Shown piece by piece: positions 1 through 8,269 of a stretch of DNA of 64,000 nucleotides. A model generated the notes under the pieces. That model was not told the origin of the DNA and made no database searches. It was given only the letters and a program-made list of their open reading frames with translations. This DNA is from Ga0077527 sp945862135 (GTDB taxonomy: Bacteria; Pseudomonadota; Gammaproteobacteria; Burkholderiales; SG8-41): positions 1 to 64,000 of the forward strand of contig CAXNMF010000013.1 of NCBI GenBank assembly GCA_964203275.1, given 5' to 3'. Numbering within the stretch: the first letter of the stretch is position 1; each line of letters opens with the position of its first letter. A program made the position numbers and the translations under genes.

Positions 1-1
1 G

Positions 2-151
2 AAGCAACCGGGCGTCGATGAAATCCGCATCCCCTCCGAGAACGCATGCCGCGAACGCGTGCGCCGGCGCAAGGAAGGCATCCTCTTCGACAAGAAAGTG
101 GTGGGGTCGCTGAAGATTATTGCGGCAGGCAGAATTATTGAATATCAGTAA
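2..151 (+). CDS. C-terminal end of a probable Ldh-family (malate/L-lactate/ureidoglycolate) dehydrogenase, cut by the window edge
   Basis: Only the last 49 codons are present, read in the second frame and ending in TAA at 149-151. The piece PGVDEIRIPSENACRER resembles the C-terminal segment of the Ldh_2 family of NAD(P)-dependent 2-hydroxyacid dehydrogenases, where a 'D-E-(I/V)-x-I-P-(G/S)-E' stretch precedes a short basic helix and a variable tail. The assignment rests on this short stretch alone, so the family is a moderate call and the substrate cannot be told. An AT-rich repeated motif starts at the stop codon. Confidence 0.45.
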   Translation, partial: KQPGVDEIRIPSENACRERVRRRKEGILFDKKVVGSLKIIAAGRIIEYQ

Positions 152-170
152 TAAAATCAAATACTTATGA
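150..170 (+). repeat. AT-rich intergenic motif, copy 1
   Basis: ATAAAATCAAATACTTATGA lies directly behind the stop codon of the first gene. It is one of about ten related copies in the window (consensus about TAAAANCAAATACTTATGA), standing out against GC-rich surroundings. Confidence 0.5.
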
Positions 171-185
171 TTTTAAGGGTGCAAC

Positions 186-467
186 ATGCGCAACGCATTG
201 CGCCCTGCACGGGCTATAGTGCTGCCCATGCTTGATCCACAAGTGACCGCGCTACTCGCTCAGTTCGGCTACGACCCCAAGACGGTCGAGGCGTTGGTCA
301 AAGGCGCGCTGTATCTGACGATTGTTGCCGTGATTGCGGCGATTCCTACCGGTGTTATTGCCAAGCGCAAGGGCAGGTCAGTGACTTGGTGGGTGATTTT
401 TGCGCTGAGCGTGCCTGTGTTGCCGTTGATCATCGTGTGGCTGCTGCCGAACGAGAAGGTGAAATAA
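186..467 (+). CDS. small membrane protein of unknown function
   Basis: A 93-residue protein. Two hydrophobic segments are visible, at about residues 38-58 (GALYLTIVAVIAAIPTGVIA) and 67-87 (TWWVIFALSVPVLPLIIVWL), separated by a short basic loop (KRKGR), which suggests a two-pass inner-membrane hairpin protein. AAGGGTG upstream of the ATG at 186 serves as a ribosome site; an ATG at 228 is an alternative. I do not recognise a family. It is alone between the end of an Ldh-type gene and an inverted repeat, and faces a convergent small gene. Confidence 0.55.
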   Translation: MRNALRPARAIVLPMLDPQVTALLAQFGYDPKTVEALVKGALYLTIVAVIAAIPTGVIAKRKGRSVTWWVIFALSVPVLPLIIVWLLPNEKVK

Positions 468-482
468 CGCTTTCAAAATATC

Positions 483-531
483 GTAGGGCGCAATAAGCAA
501 AGCGCATTGCGCTGCGCTTATTGCGCCCTAC
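483..531. repeat. long perfect inverted repeat (REP-like or bidirectional terminator)
   Basis: A 16-bp perfect stem (GTAGGGCGCAATAAGC at 483-498 against its complement at 516-531) encloses a smaller palindrome (AGCGCATTGCGCT at 501-513). It lies between two convergent genes, where a bidirectional terminator is expected. No T-run follows, so a REP-like element is an alternative. Confidence 0.7.
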
Positions 532-845
532 ATACATTGATCATTTTTGCTTTTTTGTTTTGCAGACAAAAGTTTGATTTCTTTTTCGATGATCAGGTTC
601 AGCTGGTTTTTGTCGATGGGCAGTGGAAGCAAAACCGTATTGTTGTTGTCAGAAGATGCGCAGAGCTGGATCGCCAAGATTGATTCATCCGGGTTAAATA
701 TGATTTTTATGATGCGTGTGGAGGTTGCCGGATTCAGGTCAATTCTCTTGTGGTAATAAACGCGCCAATTTCCCGCATGTGGAGGCTCTTGCAGAAGCTG
801 CAATTCATTCGTCAACACATCGTGTAATTCTTTGAGCGTTTCCAT
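528..845 (-). CDS. hypothetical protein, AT-rich
   Basis: 105 residues from the ATG at 845 (METLKELHDVLTNEL); a TTG at 860 would add five residues. The protein is soluble, Asn/Ile/Lys-rich, with codons clearly more AT-rich than its neighbours, which hints at recent acquisition. The C-terminus (KLLSAKQKSKNDQCM) is strongly basic and its stop runs into the inverted repeat at 483-531. No family is recognised. The overlapping plus-strand frame at 547-756 is judged a shadow because it has no plausible ribosome site. Confidence 0.45.
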   Translation of the reverse strand: METLKELHDVLTNELQLLQEPPHAGNWRVYYHKRIDLNPATSTRIIKIIFNPDESILAIQLCASSDNNNTVLLPLPIDKNQLNLIIEKEIKLLSAKQKSKNDQCM

Positions 846-902
846 TGGAATTAATATCAAATTGACGCAATAAGCGAAATGAATTTTCGCTGAATGAACT
901 TT

Positions 903-2099
903 TTAAGTCCCAGCCGTCACGCCGCCAGCCTTCAGCTTCGCAATCTCCGCCTCGCTATACCCAAACTCCTTCAGCACTTCATCCGTCTCCGCCCCCTTGT
1001 CCGGCGCCGCCTTGCGTACCGCAAACGGCGTTTTCGAAAAATTGATGCCGTTGCGCACGACCTTGATGTCGCCCAGTTGGTAGTGCTTCGCTGGCGCTGC
1101 CAGTCCGAGATGTTGTACCTGCGGATCGGCAAACACTTCGTTCATCTTGTAGATCGGGCCGCAGGGCACGCCGGCCTTGTTCAGGGATTCGATCCATTCT
1201 GCTGAAGTCTTTGTTTCGATCTGCTCGGCAATGATCTTATTCAGCGCATCGCGGTTTTTTGAGCGGATCTTGGAGTTCGAGTAATCGGGATTCTTCGGTA
1301 CATCGGGCAGGCCGATGGCCTTGCACAGGCGTTCGAACAGTTGGCCGGAGCCGGCGATGTTGATGTAACCGTCGGCGGTTTTGTAGCTGCCGGTGGGAAT
1401 CGCGGTCGGGTGATTGTTACCTGCCTGTCCGGCGACTTCGCCGGCGACGGTCCAGCGTGCGGCCTGGAAGTCGGTCATTGCGATCAGCGCCTGCAAGAGC
1501 GACGTATGCACCCATTGCCCTTCGCCGGTGTGTTCGCGGTCGAGCAGGGCGGTGACGATGCCGAAGGCGAGGAACATGCCGGCGCTGGAATCACCGATGG
1601 CGATACCGGCGCGCACCGGGCCTTGCCCGGGCAGGCCGGTGATCGACATCAGGCCGCTCATGCCCTGCGCGACCTGGTCAAGGCCGGGGCGGTCGGCGTA
1701 GGGGCCGTCCTGACCGAAGCCGCTGATGCTGGCGTAAACAATGCGCGGGTTGATCTTTCGGATGCTTGCGTAATCAATGCCGAGGCGGTCTTTCACTTTC
1801 GGGCGGTAGTTTTCGACGATGACGTCGGCTTTTTCCGCCATGCGTTTGAACACCGCGACGCCTTCGGGCGATTTCAGGTTCAGCGTCAGGCTGCGCTTGT
1901 TGCGGTGCAGGTTCTGGAAGTCGGGACCGTGGCGTTTGTCGAAGGGACTGCCGTCACCGTCCTGCTCACCGAGTTCTTCCACCTTGATGACATTTGCGCC
2001 CCAGTCGGACAACTGGCGCACGGCGGTGGGGCCGGAGCGGGCTCTTGTCAGGTCGAGGACGGTGAAGCGGGAGAGGGGGCCGGTGTTGGTAGTTGCCAC
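903..2099 (-). CDS. CaiB/BaiF family CoA-transferase
   Basis: A 398-residue class III CoA-transferase, the usual length of the family, that moves CoA between two carboxylic acids in the cytoplasm. The N-terminus has the CoA-binding motif LSDWGANVIKVEE, followed by NLHRNKRSLTLNLK and VIVENYRPKV. The catalytic aspartate that forms the acyl-anhydride is D170 in AIGDSSAGM, and SGFGQDGPYADRPGLD precedes it. It is followed 100 bases downstream in genome coordinates by a Bug receptor read in the same direction, so the two probably import and activate one carboxylic acid. The substrate cannot be read from sequence. Confidence 0.9.
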   Translation of the reverse strand: MATTNTGPLSRFTVLDLTRARSGPTAVRQLSDWGANVIKVEELGEQDGDGSPFDKRHGPDFQNLHRNKRSLTLNLKSPEGVAVFKRMAEKADVIVENYRPKVKDRLGIDYASIRKINPRIVYASISGFGQDGPYADRPGLDQVAQGMSGLMSITGLPGQGPVRAGIAIGDSSAGMFLAFGIVTALLDREHTGEGQWVHTSLLQALIAMTDFQAARWTVAGEVAGQAGNNHPTAIPTGSYKTADGYINIAGSGQLFERLCKAIGLPDVPKNPDYSNSKIRSKNRDALNKIIAEQIETKTSAEWIESLNKAGVPCGPIYKMNEVFADPQVQHLGLAAPAKHYQLGDIKVVRNGINFSKTPFAVRKAAPDKGAETDEVLKEFGYSEAEIAKLKAGGVTAGT

Positions 2100-2135
2100 G
2101 GTTGTGCTCCGGTAGATTGAGGTTTGCAGTTACTG

Positions 2136-2168
2136 CCGTTCACCCTTCGACAGGCTCAGGGCGAACGG
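2136..2168. repeat. short palindromic repeat (REP-like)
   Basis: CCGTTC at 2136-2141 pairs with GAACGG at 2163-2168 around a core reading CACCCTTCGACAGGCTCAG. This exact type of element is scattered in many proteobacterial genomes. It sits between the Bug gene stop and the CoA-transferase start. Confidence 0.6.
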
Positions 2169-2198
2169 TGCTTATGGTTAGTCGTTCTAGTCGGCCAT

Positions 2199-3194
2199 TC
2201 AGTTCGGGGTGATGCCGGCGGCCTTGATGACCTTGCCCCATTTTTCGATTTGTTTGCGCGCGAAGTCCCACAGTTCCTCGGGCGTGCTTCCGACGGGGGC
2301 GGCGCCGTTCTGGATCATGCGGTCGCGCATCGCGGGTTGGTTGATCACGGCAACGGCTTCAGCGTTCAGGCGCTTGATGATTGCGGGGGGTGTCTTCGCC
2401 GGAGCAACAAGGCCTTGCCAGGCGCTGGTCTCGAAGCCTGGCAGGCCGGATTCGGAGATGGTCGGCAGGTCAGGCGTCAGCGGGAAGCGTTTTTCACTGG
2501 TGACCGCAATGGGGTGCAGGCGACCGCCGCGGATGTGCGAGATCGCGCTAGGCAGGCTGGCGAAGGACATCGAAATGCGCCCGCCGATCAGGTCGAGCAT
2601 GGCGGTGGCGGCGCCCTTGTACGGCACATGAACCATGTCGGTGCCGGTCATCAATTCAAACAGTTCGCCGGCAAGGTGTGGCGAGCCGAGGTTGCCCGAG
2701 GAACCGTAGGTGAGTTTGCCGGGGCTGGCCTTGGCGGCCTTGACCAGATCGGCGACGGTTTTGATCTGCAACGCGGGGCCGACCACCAGTACATTGGGCG
2801 CGCTGGCGACCATGGTGATGGGCGCGAGGTCATTTAGCTGGTCATAGGGCAGCTTGCGGTTCGCTGCGGGATTGACGCCGAAAGAGCTCGGCACCAGCAG
2901 GATGGTGTAGCCGTCGCTGGGTGCGCGAACCGCCATTTCGGTGGCGATGATACCGCTCGCGCCGGGGCGGTTGTCGGCGACGACGTTCTGTTTCAGCCGC
3001 TCGGTCAGGCCCTCGGCCAGCGCACGGGCGATGATGTCGGCGTTGCCGCCCGGGGCCTGGGCGATGATCAGGCGGATCGGGCGTTCGGGGTAGGCGCCCT
3101 TGGCGGGTTGCGCGGCCTGTGCGACGCCTGTTGCGGTGATGGTGGCGACGATCAGGGCGATGGCCGCTGAACGGGGGTGACTTACGATGTTCAT
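2199..3194 (-). CDS. Bug/TctC-family periplasmic substrate-binding protein
   Basis: 331 residues from the ATG at 3194, which has a good GGAG ribosome site; a longer frame upstream lacks one. Signal peptide: about residues 1-26 (MNIVSHPR followed by a hydrophobic core, cleavage after AQA). The mature part starts with AYPERPIRLIIAQAPGG and carries the family landmarks VADNRPGASGIIATE, SPHLAGELF, VPYKGAATAMLDLIGGRIS and APAKTPPAIIKRLNAEA. Such receptors bind carboxylates or other small anions in the periplasm. It is transcribed ahead of the CoA-transferase at 903-2099. No TctA/TctB transporter gene is nearby. Confidence 0.9.
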   Translation of the reverse strand: MNIVSHPRSAAIALIVATITATGVAQAAQPAKGAYPERPIRLIIAQAPGGNADIIARALAEGLTERLKQNVVADNRPGASGIIATEMAVRAPSDGYTILLVPSSFGVNPAANRKLPYDQLNDLAPITMVASAPNVLVVGPALQIKTVADLVKAAKASPGKLTYGSSGNLGSPHLAGELFELMTGTDMVHVPYKGAATAMLDLIGGRISMSFASLPSAISHIRGGRLHPIAVTSEKRFPLTPDLPTISESGLPGFETSAWQGLVAPAKTPPAIIKRLNAEAVAVINQPAMRDRMIQNGAAPVGSTPEELWDFARKQIEKWGKVIKAAGITPN

Positions 3195-3397
3195 GCTCGA
3201 CTCCTCCGGATGGGGCGCCGCAAGGGTTGTTGTCGCGTTCCGGCTGCGGCAGCTGGAACGCCCTGTTGTTTGAAGGCCAGTATGGCAGCACGGACCGCAG
3301 GCGACATGCGATGGCCCACATATTGGTTGCCACGGAACTGCCGTTGCGCAGGCAAGCCGCGGTATCATTCGCGCACAACAACCGGGAGGAGACCCCA

Positions 3398-4198
3398 ATG
3401 AAATTCCAGATCAAGTCCTTGCTGCAGACTCTGCTGCTGAGCGCCTTGCTGGCCGCCGGCGTGGCTGTCCACGCCGCAAGTCCGGCAGTCAAACAGCCGC
3501 AGGTGGATACGCCCAAGCGTGTGCTGTTCGTCGGCAACAGCTATCTCTATTACAACGACAGCATGCACAACCACGTGCGGCGCCTGGCGCTGGCTGCAGA
3601 TCCGGCGACGGCCAAGGCTTTTCAGTACAAGTCAGCGACCATCGGCGGCGCGCCGCTGAACCACCACAACATGGATCACCTGACGACCCCGGGCAACATC
3701 GGTATCAAGCAGCCTTTCGAGCTGGTGATCATGCACGGCAACAGCACGGATGCGCAGGCTGATGCGCGGCGCGCAGCATTCCGCGACAAGGCCATCGAGT
3801 TCAGCAAGCTCATCGCCGAACGCGGCGGCAAGGTTGCGCTGTACATGACGCCGGCACACATCAAGCCGAGCAAGGCCGCAGCGCCGGACATGATGGCGAA
3901 AACGGCTGACATGTACGTCAGCGTCGGCAATGAAATCAATGCGCTGGTGATCCCGAGCGGTCTGGCCTTCGAGGAGGCCTATCGCCAGCGGCCGGACATG
4001 AAGCTGCACCAGGATTACGACGGCAGCCATCCGACGATGCTTGGCACCTACCTTGCGGCGTGCACCATTTACGCCAGTGTCTACAACAAGCCTTGCAGCG
4101 GCAACAGCTATGACTACTACGGCAAGGTCGGCAAGGAAGACGCGGCTTTTCTGCAGAAAGTGGCTGATGAAACCGTGAAGAAGTTTTTCGGTCGATAA
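3398..4198 (+). CDS. secreted SGNH/GDSL-type hydrolase
   Basis: 266 residues from the ATG at 3398, preceded by GGGAGGAG. Signal peptide about 1-27 (LLQTLLLSALLAAG, cleavage near VHA-A). Block I of the SGNH fold is VLFVGNSYLYYND with the likely nucleophile S48; block V is DYDGSHPTMLGTY with D208 and H211. The GNSxxYYN variant is typical of bacterial GDSL proteins acting on acyl esters in the cell envelope, but the substrate is unknown. Transcribed divergently from the Bug gene at 2199-3194, so about 200 bp in between holds both promoters. Confidence 0.75.
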   Translation: MKFQIKSLLQTLLLSALLAAGVAVHAASPAVKQPQVDTPKRVLFVGNSYLYYNDSMHNHVRRLALAADPATAKAFQYKSATIGGAPLNHHNMDHLTTPGNIGIKQPFELVIMHGNSTDAQADARRAAFRDKAIEFSKLIAERGGKVALYMTPAHIKPSKAAAPDMMAKTADMYVSVGNEINALVIPSGLAFEEAYRQRPDMKLHQDYDGSHPTMLGTYLAACTIYASVYNKPCSGNSYDYYGKVGKEDAAFLQKVADETVKKFFGR

Positions 4199-4217
4199 GG
4201 CGAAGCCTGATGAAGGG

Positions 4218-4811
4218 ATGCGGCATTACCGGTTTCAACGTTTCATTTACTGCCCAGACGCCAGTCGGTACCGGGGCCGCATCCTGGCAATGATCTCATC
4301 GCGCATTGAATCGATTCTGCTGGAGCTGGGCATAGCCCCCGACGCGATCATTGCGCGGAATTTGCACGAATGCGCGGAAGCCTCCACGCTGGAGGTGGCC
4401 GAAACCGGTGCGGATGGCCGGGAATATTTGCTGATCCCGGCGGCCGCAGCGGCCTGGAAAAACATGAAGGCGGCGGCGCTGGCGGATGGTGTCGAGCTCA
4501 ATGTGGTCTCGGCATTCCGCAGCGTTGAGCGTCAAGCGGAAATCGTGCGGCGCAAGCTCGTGGCCGGCGTTTGCGTGGATGACGTGTTATGCGTGAATGC
4601 GCCGCCGGGTTTCAGCGAGCACCATACCGGACGCGCACTCGATCTGACGACGCCGGGCAGCGCCGTGCTGGAAGTCGAGTTCGAGCAGACGGCAGCATTT
4701 GCCTGGCTGCAGTCACGGGCTGGTGAATTCGGTTTTGATCTGTCATATCCCCGGGGCAATTCCGGCGGATACCAGTATGAGCCCTGGCACTGGTGTTACA
4801 GGGTTTCCTGA
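4218..4811 (+). CDS. VanY-type D-alanyl-D-alanine carboxypeptidase (peptidase M15B)
   Basis: 197 residues from 4218; the ATG at 4290 (MISSRIESI) is an equally possible start because neither has a strong ribosome site and the first 24 residues look non-conserved. Zinc-site motifs are complete: SEHHTGRALD gives H135 and D142, and EPWHW gives E188 and H191, with VSAFRSVERQ before them, as in VanY/VanXY peptidases that trim the terminal D-Ala from peptidoglycan stems. No signal peptide is seen with either start, so it may act in the cytoplasm or be misannotated at the N-terminus. Confidence 0.75.
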   Translation: MRHYRFQRFIYCPDASRYRGRILAMISSRIESILLELGIAPDAIIARNLHECAEASTLEVAETGADGREYLLIPAAAAAWKNMKAAALADGVELNVVSAFRSVERQAEIVRRKLVAGVCVDDVLCVNAPPGFSEHHTGRALDLTTPGSAVLEVEFEQTAAFAWLQSRAGEFGFDLSYPRGNSGGYQYEPWHWCYRVS

Positions 4812-4851
4812 GCGCGCTTGCGCTTGTCATCCACATGGACTGCCATTGAGC

Positions 4852-5241
4852 ATGCAACAACCGCCCATCCTGCGCGCGCATCCCGGCGTTGAAGTATTTA
4901 TCGAGGAGGGCTGCCATATTCTCGAACTGTCCAATGACGACAGTGATCCGCAGATGTCGATCGCGCGGGCACGGGTGCTGCCGGGGGCGACCACGCGCTG
5001 GCACCGGGTGCGCGACACCGTAGAGCGTTACGTGATTCTCGACGGCATGGGGCGTGTGGAGATCGGCGATTACCCGCCACAGGAGGTGCAGGCCGGCGAT
5101 GTGGTGATGATTCCGCCGTCGTGCCGTCAGCGTATTGCGAACATCGGTGATGGCGATCTGGTATTCCTGGCGATCTGCACGCCGCGCTTCAGCCCCGAGG
5201 CGTATGAGGACGCCGAAGGTGATGATCATGTCGTTGCATAA
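4852..5241 (+). CDS. cupin-domain protein
   Basis: 129 residues from the ATG at 4852. The centre of the protein is a small beta-barrel cupin: motif 1 region LPGATTRWHRVRDTVERYVIL..G (H in TRWHRV and E in VERY as possible metal ligands), then YPPQEVQAGDVVMIPP typical of motif 2 with the loop PSCRQRIANIGDGDL. Function is open: such single-domain cupins may be isomerases, dioxygenases or binding proteins. It overlaps the next gene by 14 bases, suggesting translational coupling. Confidence 0.75.
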   Translation: MQQPPILRAHPGVEVFIEEGCHILELSNDDSDPQMSIARARVLPGATTRWHRVRDTVERYVILDGMGRVEIGDYPPQEVQAGDVVMIPPSCRQRIANIGDGDLVFLAICTPRFSPEAYEDAEGDDHVVA

Positions 5242-5704
5242 GCAATTTTTTCTGCTGATGGTTCTTGCGTTGTCTGTGGGGGCAGGCCCGGTGTCGGCGC
5301 AGGGGATCGGCATGGGCATGGAGGATGTGCCGCTGCGGCCCAGTGAACTGAAGATGCTCAAACGCATTGAAGCGGTTGATCCCTCGTTCCGCTACGGCAT
5401 GCGGGTCAAACGTTATTTCCGTACGCACCCCACGACCAAGAACCGCATTCCGCTGCGGGTCGAGGTGGTTGCGCCAAAAATTAAAGGTTTGTTTTTTGGC
5501 GAATACGTGAGTTACTCGATGGTGCTTGATGAGCCTGCCGGCATCGTCACCTATGAATACGATGCAGGCACCGCAAATCGCGGCCGTGGCACCGTTGTGG
5601 TGACGCCGCAGGATGTGGTGAAGACGGAATTCAGCTGCGGCCTGTCGTCGTGTTCGACCCGGGTCGAGCGCAACGGCCGGTTGTTGCCCGAGCGTGGTCA
5701 CTGA
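5228..5704 (+). CDS. secreted hypothetical protein
   Basis: 158 residues from the ATG at 5228 (an ATG at 5222 adds two residues). A clear signal peptide (KQFFLLMVLALSVGAG, cleavage after VSA) is followed by a beta-rich domain of about 130 residues with two cysteines in FSCGLSSCSTR near the C-terminus that could form a disulfide in the periplasm. No family recognised. Its start lies inside the end of the cupin gene. Confidence 0.6.
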   Translation: MSLHKQFFLLMVLALSVGAGPVSAQGIGMGMEDVPLRPSELKMLKRIEAVDPSFRYGMRVKRYFRTHPTTKNRIPLRVEVVAPKIKGLFFGEYVSYSMVLDEPAGIVTYEYDAGTANRGRGTVVVTPQDVVKTEFSCGLSSCSTRVERNGRLLPERGH

Positions 5705-5720
5705 GCATTTATAAAAAGTT

Positions 5721-5741
5721 AATATAATCAAATATTTATGA
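5721..5741 (+). repeat. AT-rich intergenic motif, copy 2
   Basis: AATATAATCAAATATTTATG; its final ATG is the start codon of the LprI-like gene at 5738, so here the motif overlaps the translation start and replaces a normal Shine-Dalgarno sequence. Confidence 0.5.
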
Positions 5742-6139
5742 ATCATCTTAATTGGGGTCTGTGGTGTCTTGGTCTGCTGTTCGCGAACGCAGTGCAGGCG
5801 GCACAGCCGGCGGATCCCTGTGCCGCGGCTAACACCACCATCGAGATCAATGAGTGCATGAGCCAGCAGTTCGTCGCGGTGGATCGGGAGCTGAACCGCG
5901 CCTACCAGGATCTGCTGAAGCGTATCGACGCCAATGATCCGCAGCATGTTGATCGCACAACCGTGCGCCGGCGTCTGGTGGAGGCGCAGCGCAGCTGGGT
6001 GGAATTCCGCAAGCAGGATTGCGACGGGATGTACAAGCTTTTCGAAGGCGGCTCGATCCGCAACGCGCGTTACCACGGCTGCATGATCGAGCGTACTGAA
6101 AAGCGCATCGTGGAATTGAAGGGCTGGGACCAGCCCTGA
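5738..6139 (+). CDS. LprI/DUF1311-family periplasmic protein
   Basis: 133 residues. Signal peptide about 1-21 (WGLWCLGLLFANAVQA). The mature domain has the DUF1311/LprI signature: a cysteine-bearing start (DPCAAANTTIEINECM), a helix LNRAYQDLLKRI, and the conserved RRLVEAQRSWVEFRKQDCD. Family members include Mycobacterium LprI, an inhibitor of lysozyme, but most are uncharacterised. Four cysteines (in PC, EC, QDC, HGC) are spaced for two disulfides. No Shine-Dalgarno is evident; the AT motif directly precedes the ATG. Its stop is only 3 bp from that of the convergent ligJ-like gene. Confidence 0.8.
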   Translation: MNHLNWGLWCLGLLFANAVQAAQPADPCAAANTTIEINECMSQQFVAVDRELNRAYQDLLKRIDANDPQHVDRTTVRRRLVEAQRSWVEFRKQDCDGMYKLFEGGSIRNARYHGCMIERTEKRIVELKGWDQP

Positions 6140-6142
6140 ACG

Positions 6143-7165
6143 TCAGGCCCGGGGAATGCGCGCGGCGAGCCGCGGATACACGTTGTAGACGTTGTCCTCA
6201 AAAATCTTTTTCTTGTCTGCGGCTGACAGCGTGGTGACGGCGTCGATGTAACGCCTGGTGTCGTCGTAGTAATGGCCGGTTTCCGGGTCGATGCCTTTGA
6301 CCGCGCCGACGATTTCCGAGGCAAACAGGATGTTGTCCGCGGGTATGACGCGCGTCAGCAGGTCAATGCCGGCCTGGTGATAGACGCAGGTGTCGAAAAA
6401 CACATTGCCCAGCAGATGCTCCTGCAGCGTCGGCTTGCCCATGTCCTGCGCAAGGCCGCGGTAACGGCCCCAGTGATAGGGCACAGCGCCGCCGCCGTGC
6501 GGAATCACAAAACGCAGCGTCGGGAAATCCTTGAACAGATTCGCGGTGATGAACTGCATGAAGGCAGTGGTGTCGCCGTTGATGTAATGCGCGCCCGTGA
6601 AATGGAAGGCCGGGTTGCAGGAGGCGCTGACATGCACCATCGCCGGTACATCGAGCTCGACCAGTTTTTCATACAGCGGATACCAGTAGCGGTCGGTCAG
6701 CGGCGGATCGGTCCAGTAGCCGCCCGAAGGATCGGGGTTGAGGTTGCAGCCGATGAAGCCGTATTCCTTGACGCAGCGTTCGAGTTCAGGGATGCAGTTT
6801 TCCGGCGGCACGCCGGGGCTTTGCGGCAACTGGCAGACACCGACAAAGTTTTGCGGGAACAGCGTGCAGACGCGGTGGATCAGTTCGTTGCATATGTCGG
6901 ACCACAGCGCGCTGGTGGCGGCATTGCCGATGTGATGGCCCATGCCGCCGGCGCGCGGAGAGAACACCGTCAGGTTGGTGCCGCGCTCGCGCTGGATGCG
7001 CAACTGCGCGCCTTCGATGCTGTCACGGATTTCATCATCGCGGATGATCAGCGAGTCTTTCGCCGGGCTGAGCCGGGCGTCCTTCAGGCTGTCGATCTGC
7101 TTCTGGCGAAAGGCCTCGAGCGATTTGGGGGCGGTGGTGTAGTGTCCGTGACAGTCGATGATCAT
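6143..7165 (-). CDS. ligJ: 4-oxalomesaconate hydratase-like amidohydrolase
   Basis: 340 residues, metal-dependent amidohydrolase-2 fold. The N-terminus IIDCHGHYTTAPK carries the HxH metal motif (H6, H8), and ERGTDLT-like ERGTNLTVFSPRA, GFIGCNLNPDPSGGYW, VIPHGGGAVPYHWGR and NVFFDTCVYHQAGIDLL match what is known of LigJ/PmdE, which hydrate 4-oxalomesaconate to 4-carboxy-4-hydroxy-2-oxoadipate in protocatechuate 4,5-cleavage. No other gene of that pathway (ligAB, ligC, ligI, ligK) lies in the window, so it may serve a related keto-acid. A Bug receptor gene is 17 bases upstream in the same direction, implying one transcript. Confidence 0.8.
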   Translation of the reverse strand: MIIDCHGHYTTAPKSLEAFRQKQIDSLKDARLSPAKDSLIIRDDEIRDSIEGAQLRIQRERGTNLTVFSPRAGGMGHHIGNAATSALWSDICNELIHRVCTLFPQNFVGVCQLPQSPGVPPENCIPELERCVKEYGFIGCNLNPDPSGGYWTDPPLTDRYWYPLYEKLVELDVPAMVHVSASCNPAFHFTGAHYINGDTTAFMQFITANLFKDFPTLRFVIPHGGGAVPYHWGRYRGLAQDMGKPTLQEHLLGNVFFDTCVYHQAGIDLLTRVIPADNILFASEIVGAVKGIDPETGHYYDDTRRYIDAVTTLSAADKKKIFEDNVYNVYPRLAARIPRA

Positions 7166-7182
7166 GAAGTATTGTCCGCTGT

Positions 7183-8154
7183 TCAGTTGGCCTGGATGTT
7201 GGCAGCCTTGATCACCGGAAGCCAGCGGCTGCGTTCGTTTTCGGCGAACGCGCGATATTCGGCAGGGGTGGAGGGGGCCGCATCGATGCCACGGTCCTTG
7301 AGCTGCTTGATGACGTCTGGTGATTTCAGTGCGGCAACAATGTCGCGGCTTAGACGGTTAACTACCGCGGTGGGTGTTTTTGCCGGCGCGACGGTACCGT
7401 ACCAGTTCAGCGACAGGTAGCCCTGGACGCCGGCTTCGGACACTGTCGGTACATTGGGCAGCGCTTCGGCGCGTTTGTTGCCGGTGACGGCGATGGCGCG
7501 CACCTTGCCCGACTGCACGTGGGGTACCGCAGTGGAGATCACGGCGAAAAACGACGGTACGTGACCGGCGATCAGATCGGTGATGGCCGGACCGCCGCCC
7601 TTGTAGGGTACATGGGTCATTGGAACCTTGGCCATGGTTTCAAGCAACACACCGGAGAGATGGCCGGGGCTGCCGATGCCGGAACTGGCATAGTTGACCT
7701 TGCCCTGTTGAGCCTTGGCGTGCGCCAGGAACTCGGCGAGGTTCTTGGCCGGTACCGAGGGATGCACGATCAGGATGTTCTGCAGCGTGACCAGCATGCC
7801 GACATAGGAAAAATCCTTGAACGGATCGTAATTGACTTTCTGGATTGCGGGGCTGATGACGATGCCGCCGATGTGGCCCATGCCGATGGTGTAGCCGTCA
7901 GGTTCGGCGTTGGCGATGATCTGCAGTGATATTACGCCGTTGGCGCCAGGCCGATTGTCGATGACGACCTGGCTGCCGAGGCTTGCCGAAAGTTTGGGCT
8001 GGATGATTCTGCCCACCAGGTCGGTGGCGCCGCCGGGCGGGAAGCCAACGATGAAACGCACGGGTTTTGACGGACTCCAGTCGGCAGCAAGAGCCGGTGC
8101 GGCGCACAGGCTGCCGGCGATAACTGCGGCGATCCAGGATTTCAGATTGGTCAT
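7183..8154 (-). CDS. Bug/TctC-family periplasmic substrate-binding protein
   Basis: 323 residues from the ATG at 8154 with GAGGGG upstream; longer in-frame extension rejected because it would bury the signal peptide. Signal peptide 1-23 (WIAAVIAGSLCAAPALA). Landmarks: VRFIVGFPPGGATDLVGR, VIDNRPGANGVISLQ, SPGHLSGVLLE, VPYKGGGPAITDLIAGHV, GTVAPAKTPTAVVNRL. It directly precedes the LigJ-like gene and so is the candidate receptor for the substrate of that enzyme. Confidence 0.9.
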   Translation of the reverse strand: MTNLKSWIAAVIAGSLCAAPALAADWSPSKPVRFIVGFPPGGATDLVGRIIQPKLSASLGSQVVIDNRPGANGVISLQIIANAEPDGYTIGMGHIGGIVISPAIQKVNYDPFKDFSYVGMLVTLQNILIVHPSVPAKNLAEFLAHAKAQQGKVNYASSGIGSPGHLSGVLLETMAKVPMTHVPYKGGGPAITDLIAGHVPSFFAVISTAVPHVQSGKVRAIAVTGNKRAEALPNVPTVSEAGVQGYLSLNWYGTVAPAKTPTAVVNRLSRDIVAALKSPDVIKQLKDRGIDAAPSTPAEYRAFAENERSRWLPVIKAANIQAN

Positions 8155-8200
8155 GACTGCCCCTCGTATAGTTATGGAATAACAGGGAGATTCTGCCCAA

Positions 8201-8238
8201 AAAAAAGACCGTGCGGCAGTGTCCGCACGGTCTTTTTT
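8201..8238. terminator. bidirectional intrinsic terminator
   Basis: A perfect 16-bp stem (AAAAAAGACCGTGCGG / CCGCACGGTCTTTTTT) with a 6-nt loop CAGTGT. A- and T-runs on both sides let it act in either direction. It separates the two minus-strand Bug genes into different transcripts. Confidence 0.9.
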
Positions 8239-8269
8239 GTAAGGAGCCGGATTAGTTTGCTTGATGCAA

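Noticed and set aside
1341..2120. 259-codon plus-strand frame
   Set aside because: Antisense to the CoA-transferase gene; Ala/Gly/Val/His-rich shadow of GC-rich coding, no ribosome site.
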